DNA from: Nitrosomonas sp. | Lineage (GTDB): Bacteria > Pseudomonadota > Gammaproteobacteria > Burkholderiales > Nitrosomonadaceae | Length of the DNA: 32,802 nt | Direction of reading: 5' to 3' | NCBI GenBank assembly: GCA_008015595.1 | Contig: SSFW01000001.1 | Coordinates: 1-32,802, forward strand | Shown here: piece by piece, positions 25,485-32,802 of the stretch | Layout: the number at the start of each line of letters is the position of its first letter | How positions within the stretch are numbered: position 1 is the first letter of the stretch | Made by a program: the position numbers and the translations under genes | The notes under the pieces: generated by a model | Told to the model about the DNA's origin: nothing | Seen by the model: only the letters and a program-made list of their open reading frames with translations | The model's database searches: none

Positions 25485-26525
25485 ATGATTGTTCTGGGGA
25501 TAGAAACATCATGTGACGAAACTGGTATTGCTCTTTTCCATACAGAAAAAGGCTTACTAAGTCACACGCTATATTCTCAAATAGAAATGCATAATGAGTA
25601 TGGAGGAGTAGTCCCAGAATTAGCTTCTCGCGACCATATCAATCGGGTTCTACCTTTAATAAAACAAAATTTAGCGATTGCTCAAATCGATCTCAAAGCA
25701 ATAAATGCCATTGCCTATACTCAAGGCCCAGGCCTTGCCGGTGCGCTTCTAGTCGGTGCAAGTATTGCAAATGCCCTGGCATTTGCTTTACGTGTTCCTA
25801 TTTTAGAAATTCACCATCTCGAAGGACATTTGCTATCTCCTTTACTCACTAATCCAACAATTACCTTCCCTTTTGTCGCGCTACTTGTATCAGGAGGTCA
25901 TACCCAATTAATCAGGGTCGATAAAGTTGCCCACTATGCGCTCTTAGGTGAAACATTGGATGATGCTGCTGGCGAAGCATTTGATAAAACCGCAAAACTG
26001 TTAGGATTAGGATACCCTGGGGGGAAATCACTCTCATTACTGGCTGAAAGGGGAGAAAGTGGACGATTTACCTTTCCTCGGCCAATGCGAAACAGTGGCG
26101 ATTTTAATTTTAGCTTTAGTGGACTAAAGACATCTGTTCAAACGCTGATCAAACATATTGAGATAACCGATCAAATTAAAGCAGATATTGCTCTCGCTTT
26201 TCAAGAAGCCGTTGTCGATATTTTGGTTGAAAAATCACTTGCGGCGCTCAAACATTGTGGTCTGAGTGATCTCGTTGTCGCAGGAGGGGTCGGAGCCAAT
26301 TCACAATTGCGCCAAAGGCTCACGCTTGAAGCCAGTCAATTAGGTGCAAATGTTCATTTTCCTGAATTAGCGCTGTGTACTGATAATGGTGCAATGATTG
26401 CCTTCGCTGCTGCCATGCGAATCAGTAGTCGAGATAAAGATTACCTAGAAACTCATTCTAACTATCGATATACAGTTAAAGCGCGATGGAATCTAGAAAC
26501 AACCGCATACAATCATTGTATTTAA
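25485..26525 (+). CDS. tsaD: tRNA N6-adenosine threonylcarbamoyltransferase
   Basis: [54 protein letters not shown] signatures. Confidence 0.97.
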   Translation: MIVLGIETSCDETGIALFHTEKGLLSHTLYSQIEMHNEYGGVVPELASRDHINRVLPLIKQNLAIAQIDLKAINAIAYTQGPGLAGALLVGASIANALAFALRVPILEIHHLEGHLLSPLLTNPTITFPFVALLVSGGHTQLIRVDKVAHYALLGETLDDAAGEAFDKTAKLLGLGYPGGKSLSLLAERGESGRFTFPRPMRNSGDFNFSFSGLKTSVQTLIKHIEITDQIKADIALAFQEAVVDILVEKSLAALKHCGLSDLVVAGGVGANSQLRQRLTLEASQLGANVHFPELALCTDNGAMIAFAAAMRISSRDKDYLETHSNYRYTVKARWNLETTAYNHCI

Positions 26526-26550
26526 GCATTGTCGATTACTGCAACAAACA

Positions 26551-27453
26551 ATGAACGATCAGTGGCCAATCAGTTTTCTGACTTCAGTTATTTTGCTTTT
26601 GATCCTGGTCAGTTCAAGTTTTGCTCAGACTACTATAAGCCAGAATCTGATCGAATTTAAGCATAAAGATAAAATAATTCGGAACTTGCCATTGGCGGAA
26701 CTTGAACGCTATTTAACTAAGCAAACCTTAAAAATATTTGAAGTTCACGAAAAAAAAGAACGAACATATCAGGTCTACTCAGCCACAGCACTTTTTGATT
26801 TTATCTTTGGATCCGACTGGAGAGCTGCAGAAGAAATCGTTTTCATCTGTGAAGATCAGTTCCAGCCAAGCATCCCAGTCACAAAATTTCTACAATACAA
26901 CGCTTATTTTGCTTTTGCCAGTGCGGATAATCATCCTTTTACATTAAAGAATTTACTTCAAAATAATGAAGAAGTTCACCTAGGACCGCTATACCTAGTG
27001 TGGGACAATTTAAGTTCTAAGGAATTACAGTATGAAGGTGCTGTCGATATGCCTTATCAAATCATAGGAATCGAACTCACTACTTTCTCAGCACGTTTCC
27101 CCGCAATTTTTCCACCCAATGATACTTCAGCCGAAGTTCAGCGTGGATTCTTGCACTTCCGTAAACACTGTTTCGCTTGCCATACTATCAATGGTCAAGG
27201 TAGTGGAAAAGCCACTGAATTGAATTACCCGATCAGTGTGACAGAATATATTCAACCCACTTATTTGAAATTATGGATTGATAATCCCACGGCCATCCGA
27301 TTAAATTCTAAAATGTTGCCATTAGCGGCTGATATTCCTGATCGGGATCAAGTCATCGATGAAATCATCGCCTATTTAACAGCCATGAGCCGAGTCAAAC
27401 CTCAATCAAAAACGATGCACATTCAGCATAACAATCAGTCTGATGATAATTGA
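26551..27453 (+). CDS. Secreted protein with molybdopterin-oxidoreductase-like N-terminal domain and c-type cytochrome C-terminal domain
   Basis: Signal peptide; [42 protein letters not shown] resembles a sulfite-oxidase-like domain; haem site CFACH with downstream Met (NSKMLPLA). Confidence 0.75.
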   Translation: MNDQWPISFLTSVILLLILVSSSFAQTTISQNLIEFKHKDKIIRNLPLAELERYLTKQTLKIFEVHEKKERTYQVYSATALFDFIFGSDWRAAEEIVFICEDQFQPSIPVTKFLQYNAYFAFASADNHPFTLKNLLQNNEEVHLGPLYLVWDNLSSKELQYEGAVDMPYQIIGIELTTFSARFPAIFPPNDTSAEVQRGFLHFRKHCFACHTINGQGSGKATELNYPISVTEYIQPTYLKLWIDNPTAIRLNSKMLPLAADIPDRDQVIDEIIAYLTAMSRVKPQSKTMHIQHNNQSDDN

Positions 27454-27778
27454 AATCAAAACCATCTTAATCTTCTTGCTCACTGCCGTTGCTGAGATTG
27501 TTGGTTGTTATCTACCCTATCTGTGGTTAAAAGAAGGAAAGAGTATCTGGTTACTTGTTCCTGCTGCCCTTAGTCTTGCCCTCTTTGCCTGGCTTCTCTC
27601 ATTGCACCCAACTGCAGCAGGAAGAGTTTATGCAGCTTATGGTGGTGTTTATATTTCTGTCGCAATATTCTGGCTTTGGGCCATCGATGGCATCAAACCC
27701 ACGATATGGGACATAATTGGGGCTTGCGTCGCATTGATCGGCATGGCCATTATTATGTTTGCCCCTCGAAACACTTGA
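27443..27778 (+). CDS. ynfA: YnfA/UPF0060 family small membrane protein
   Basis: [69 protein letters not shown]; classic UPF0060 sequence. Overlaps preceding CDS by 11 bp. Confidence 0.94.
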   Translation: MIIEIKTILIFLLTAVAEIVGCYLPYLWLKEGKSIWLLVPAALSLALFAWLLSLHPTAAGRVYAAYGGVYISVAIFWLWAIDGIKPTIWDIIGACVALIGMAIIMFAPRNT

Positions 27779-27793
27779 ACTTGCTATCTCATA

Positions 27794-28288
27794 TCAAGGG
27801 TTACTCGGCTCAAGTGCCTGTTTTCCCTTAATAAACTGAGTATAGATATAAACTGGAATAGCTAAATCGCCTAAATGATTCTGGATGAGTGGCATTACGC
27901 TATTCCAATCCAAACCACCGACACCAGTTGCAAGACGCGGTAAAGCGACACTTCTAAAACCTTCCTTCTCGATTATATGTCGACCGGCTCGCAATGCATG
28001 GTTTACATTTTCAGTGCTCGCTTTGCCTGGTTTAGTTTGGTGACCCAGTGCTTCTTCCTGCGTCAACAAATTGAGAATATGTACCCCTCCAGTACCCGAC
28101 CACAGCCATGCTGCTCCTGACTTAGGATGTGTCGTTTGGCAAAAATGCCGGAAATCTTTAACCATAGCTGGCCATTGTTCTCGTAGAGACAATGCCAATC
28201 CACTATCAAAATGATCATTCGGTGCGACACCGTGAATGATCACTTGCGCTTTACTTAACAAAATATCCCCTTGAACTTCATGAATCAT
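27794..28288 (-). CDS. Macro-domain protein (ADP-ribose binding/Appr-1''-p processing-like)
   Basis: VQGDILLSKAQVIIHGVAPNDHFDSGLALSLREQWP and ALPRLATGVGGLDWNSVMPLI. Confidence 0.85.
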   Translation of the reverse strand: MIHEVQGDILLSKAQVIIHGVAPNDHFDSGLALSLREQWPAMVKDFRHFCQTTHPKSGAAWLWSGTGGVHILNLLTQEEALGHQTKPGKASTENVNHALRAGRHIIEKEGFRSVALPRLATGVGGLDWNSVMPLIQNHLGDLAIPVYIYTQFIKGKQALEPSNP

Positions 28289-28343
28289 AACAAGTTACTT
28301 CCTTATAAAAAGAAAATGAGTCAAACAATCGTTAGCTTATCTA

Positions 28344-29042
28344 TTAGTCATTCAGCGACTGCCACAAGCAATTCCCTTTACTTACCTTATTAATTGCCTC
28401 CAAGCGCTTGGCGTGCCGTTCCAATTCGCTAGGATCAGCCGACAGTACAACGAGTTGCAATCCTTTAAGTGCTTCATCAGTACTGATATCTGGGACAGGT
28501 GTATCAAAATCCATTAATAAGCTATCCTGCCCCCGTGTCATCCTGAGATAAACTTCAGCAAGTAGTTCTGAATCCAGCAGTGCACCATGCAGCACACGAT
28601 GGGAATGATCAACTTGATAGCGCTCACATAAAGCATCGAGATTATTGCGTTTACCCGGATGAAGCTCCTTTGCCAATATCAAGGTATCGATGATCTCAGT
28701 GCAATAGCCACTCAGCGTATTTTGATTACACAACGCCAACTCATTGTCCAAGAAACTCACGTCAAAAGGCGCGTTGTGAATCAATAGCTCTGCATTTTCA
28801 ATGAACTGAATAAACGCTTCACAAATATCTGGAAATTTAGGCTTATCTTGTAAGAATTCGGTAGTCAATCCATGGATCTGTAACGCACTGGCTTCACTTT
28901 CTCTCTCAGGATTCAAATAATAATGGAAATGGCGACCCGTCAGTTGTCGGTTACAAACTTCAACAGCAGCGATTTCCACGATACGGTGACCCGACTTTAC
29001 ATCGAGACCCGTTGTTTCAGTATCAAGAAAAATTTGGCGCAT
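28344..29042 (-). CDS. dnaQ: DNA polymerase III epsilon subunit
   Basis: IFLDTETTGLDVKSGHRIVEIAAVEV, HNAPFDVSFLDNEL, HRVLHGALLDSELLAEVYL exonuclease motifs. Confidence 0.96.
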   Translation of the reverse strand: MRQIFLDTETTGLDVKSGHRIVEIAAVEVCNRQLTGRHFHYYLNPERESEASALQIHGLTTEFLQDKPKFPDICEAFIQFIENAELLIHNAPFDVSFLDNELALCNQNTLSGYCTEIIDTLILAKELHPGKRNNLDALCERYQVDHSHRVLHGALLDSELLAEVYLRMTRGQDSLLMDFDTPVPDISTDEALKGLQLVVLSADPSELERHAKRLEAINKVSKGNCLWQSLND

Positions 29043-29056
29043 TACTGGTTTATACT

Positions 29057-29539
29057 TCAGTCTGAATGATTTCCAACCATCACGGTTTCCACACCCCGAT
29101 TAGCCAATGCGTCTGCTCGCTCATTGCCATTATGACCGGTATGACCTCTTACCCAGCACCATTCAATTGAATAGCGCTGCGATAATTGATCAAGTGTTTT
29201 CCACAATGATTCATTTTTAACTGGCTTACGGTCAGCAGTCCGCCATCCTCGTTTCTTCCAATTCTCGATCCATTCACTAATCCCCTTTTGTACATATTGT
29301 GAATCAGTAAACAGATGAACCCGAGCCGACTCAGCTAGCGGTAATGATTCTAACGCTTGTAAAGCGCGAATCGCTGCCATCAACTCCATTTGATTATTTG
29401 TCGTGCTCACTTCGCCACCAAACAACTCTTGAGTATGCCCATCGTACATAACCAAGGCACCCCAACCGCCAACCCCGGGGTTGCCTTTACAAGCTCCATC
29501 TGTATAAATTTCGATTTTTTGTACTGTATTTTGCATCAC
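29057..29539 (-). CDS. rnhA: Ribonuclease HI
   Basis: [62 protein letters not shown]. Confidence 0.97.
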   Translation of the reverse strand: MMQNTVQKIEIYTDGACKGNPGVGGWGALVMYDGHTQELFGGEVSTTNNQMELMAAIRALQALESLPLAESARVHLFTDSQYVQKGISEWIENWKKRGWRTADRKPVKNESLWKTLDQLSQRYSIEWCWVRGHTGHNGNERADALANRGVETVMVGNHSD

Positions 29540-29743
29540 AAGTTATATCCACTATTCGTGTGTCCCTTATAAACTGACGTGCGCTCTCAATTCATCGAGT
29601 CAATCTATCTTAGTCATTCTAATCCTGGCCTGCAGCAATTACCAGTCAATCAGGTCCTATATGGCTTGTTTTCACGAGTAGTTCACTATCGACCATCACT
29701 TAAGTTCATGATTAGTACTTAGAACGATTTAAGCGATCTGATT

Positions 29744-30700
29744 TTAATTACTTTTATTCAATAACGGACAGCATCCCACTGAAGCATGGTAGCACGATAA
29801 ATCGACTAGAAAATCAGGCGCCTGCCGTAAATACTCAAGAAAAGTCTCAGCCACAATCGATAATTGTTTACCGGATGGATAAGCATAATACCAGGATCGT
29901 TTAAGTGGAAAACCTTCTACATCCAACATGACAAGCTGCCCCATCGGCGCATCTAATGCCAAGGTATGGCGCGAAAGTACAGCAATACCCAATTCTCCAA
30001 CAATGGCTTGTTTGATCGCCTCGTTACTTCCCAATTCCATTCTGATATTGATTTTTAACCCACGATCGGTAAAAAAACGTTCAGTTGCCATACGGGTACC
30101 AGAACCTGGTTCTCGCATGATAAAGGCTTCTTCACTCAGTGATTGAACTGGAATATTTCTAGCTTTGGCAAGAGGATGGTTTGTTGAAGCCAGAACAACC
30201 AATGGATTATCTAGAAAAGGAGCAGCAACAGCATCGATTTCCTCCGGAACCTGACCCAAAATATAAAGATCATCCTGATTATGGAGTAATCGTTCTAAGA
30301 CCCGCTCACGATTCGTTACTTTTAGCTTGACCTCAATTCCGGGATATTTTTTACAAAACATACCTAATAAGCGCGGCGTAAAATATTTTGCCGTTGTCAC
30401 AACCGCAAGTCTCAACTTTCCGGCCTTTAGGCCTCTCATATTGGATGCAATCATTTCAAACCGCTCAAAATGTTCAAATATGCCTAAACAGGTTTGATAA
30501 AGTTCTTTCCCTGCATCCGTTAAATAAATTTTCTTTCCAACCTGCTCAAATAAAGGCAAACCAATATCATCGGTTAATTTCTTGATTTGCATCGATACCG
30601 TTGGCTGGGTCAGAAATAATTCTTCAGCTGCACGAGTAAAACTTTTCAAACGTGCAATGGCTTCAAACACCTCAAGCTGGCGTATTGTGCTGTGACGCAT
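29744..30700 (-). CDS. cbbR: LysR-type regulator of Calvin-cycle genes
   Basis: N-terminal LTTR HTH (RQLEVFEAIARLKSFTRAAEELFLTQPTVSMQIKKL); divergent from cbbL; CbbR-like EPGSGTRMATERFF. Confidence 0.92.
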   Translation of the reverse strand: MRHSTIRQLEVFEAIARLKSFTRAAEELFLTQPTVSMQIKKLTDDIGLPLFEQVGKKIYLTDAGKELYQTCLGIFEHFERFEMIASNMRGLKAGKLRLAVVTTAKYFTPRLLGMFCKKYPGIEVKLKVTNRERVLERLLHNQDDLYILGQVPEEIDAVAAPFLDNPLVVLASTNHPLAKARNIPVQSLSEEAFIMREPGSGTRMATERFFTDRGLKINIRMELGSNEAIKQAIVGELGIAVLSRHTLALDAPMGQLVMLDVEGFPLKRSWYYAYPSGKQLSIVAETFLEYLRQAPDFLVDLSCYHASVGCCPLLNKSN

Positions 30701-30729
30701 CGTTTTATCCCTCTTAAAAAACTGTCACC

Positions 30730-30745
30730 ATAGATTTATATCTAT
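30730..30745. promoter_or_regulatory. Dyad ATAGAT-TTAT-ATCTAT, candidate CbbR site (cbbR-proximal)
   Basis: Perfect 6+4+6 inverted repeat in the cbbR-cbbL intergenic region. Confidence 0.45.
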
Positions 30746-30773
30746 CATTACTATAGAAATAATTGATTTTTAT

Positions 30774-30798
30774 TTATGGTAATAAAAATCTACCATAA
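30774..30798. promoter_or_regulatory. Dyad TTATGGTA-N9-TACCATAA, candidate CbbR operator
   Basis: Perfect 8-bp arms separated by 9 nt, LTTR-like geometry, between divergent cbbR and cbbL. Confidence 0.65.
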
Positions 30799-30828
30799 TT
30801 CCAACCCACAATGCGCTAATTCCTATGA

Positions 30829-32346
<1,518 letters not shown>

Positions 32347-32363
32347 CCCAAGGAGAAGCAATC

Positions 32364-32798
32364 ATGATGACAAATACTGGCAATCGCCTAACACAGGGGC
32401 AATTCTCTTTCCTGCCGCCGCTCACTGACAAGCAGATCTCATCACAAATCAAATACGCACTCAAAAAAGGATGGGCAATCGGCATCGAATATACGGATGA
32501 CCCTCATCCACGCCATACCTACTGGGAGATGTTTGGCAATCCAATGTTTGATTTAAAAGATCCTGCAGGGATTTTGATGGAAATCAATAACTGTCGCAAA
32601 ACGTTTCCGAATCACTACATTAGAGTAACAGCTTTTGACTCTAGTCGCGGTGTAGAAAGCCCTACCATGTCTTATATTGTGAACCGTCCAGAAAATGAAC
32701 CTGGTTTTAGCTTGATGCGACAAGAAAGCTCCAGCAGAAATATCAACTACACCATTCATTCTTATGCAAAAGACAAACCTGAAGGAGAACGATACTAA
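32364..32798 (+). CDS. cbbS: RuBisCO small subunit
   Basis: QGQFSFLPPLTDKQISSQIKYALKKGWAIGIEYTDDPHPRHTYWEMFGNPMFDL; immediately after cbbL with RBS aaggag. Confidence 0.97.
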   Translation: MMTNTGNRLTQGQFSFLPPLTDKQISSQIKYALKKGWAIGIEYTDDPHPRHTYWEMFGNPMFDLKDPAGILMEINNCRKTFPNHYIRVTAFDSSRGVESPTMSYIVNRPENEPGFSLMRQESSSRNINYTIHSYAKDKPEGERY

Positions 32799-32802
32799 CC
32801 TA

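Noticed and set aside
26507-26521. Palindrome ATACAAT-C-ATTGTAT at the end of tsaD
   Set aside because: Short, AT-rich and inside the coding region; no T-tract, so not a credible terminator.

Overview
The window looks like a betaproteobacterial chromosome segment, probably from an ammonia oxidiser of the Nitrosomonas/Nitrosospira type; taxonomy is inferred from gene content only. Left part: pyrD (cut by the window start), bpt and aat (N-degron aminoacyl transferases), two paralogous coiled-coil/beta-barrel envelope proteins flanking an SDR oxidoreductase, a DUF6164-like protein and lnt. Centre (about 7.6-24.2 kb): a long all-minus block. It contains a PrsK/PrsR two-component pair, a TIGR03013-like sugar transferase, an AMP-ligase, a PLP decarboxylase, an asparagine-synthase-like protein and a LuxI-like acyltransferase, all typical of XrtA/PEP-CTERM (exosortase) loci, although the exosortase itself is not in the window. 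This block continues into a small PBP-like periplasmic protein, an outer-membrane porin-like protein and a CACHE-PAS-GGDEF-EAL protein. Right part: an unusual tRNA, zapD, tsaD, a Moco-like/cytochrome c fusion, ynfA, a macro-domain protein, dnaQ, rnhA, and cbbR divergent from red-type cbbLS. The items most worth a second look are: (i) a structurally intact tRNA with a UAC anticodon, a pyrimidine at position 37 and a Gly-like body; (ii) the exosortase-associated acyl/amine module joined to a YfiBNR-like c-di-GMP module, with two matched TACTAA/TTAGTA dyads in its leader; (iii) an amidotransferase with Ser in place of the catalytic Cys2; (iv) FNR-type boxes upstream of both envelope paralogues. 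No CRISPR array, IS element or rRNA was recognised.
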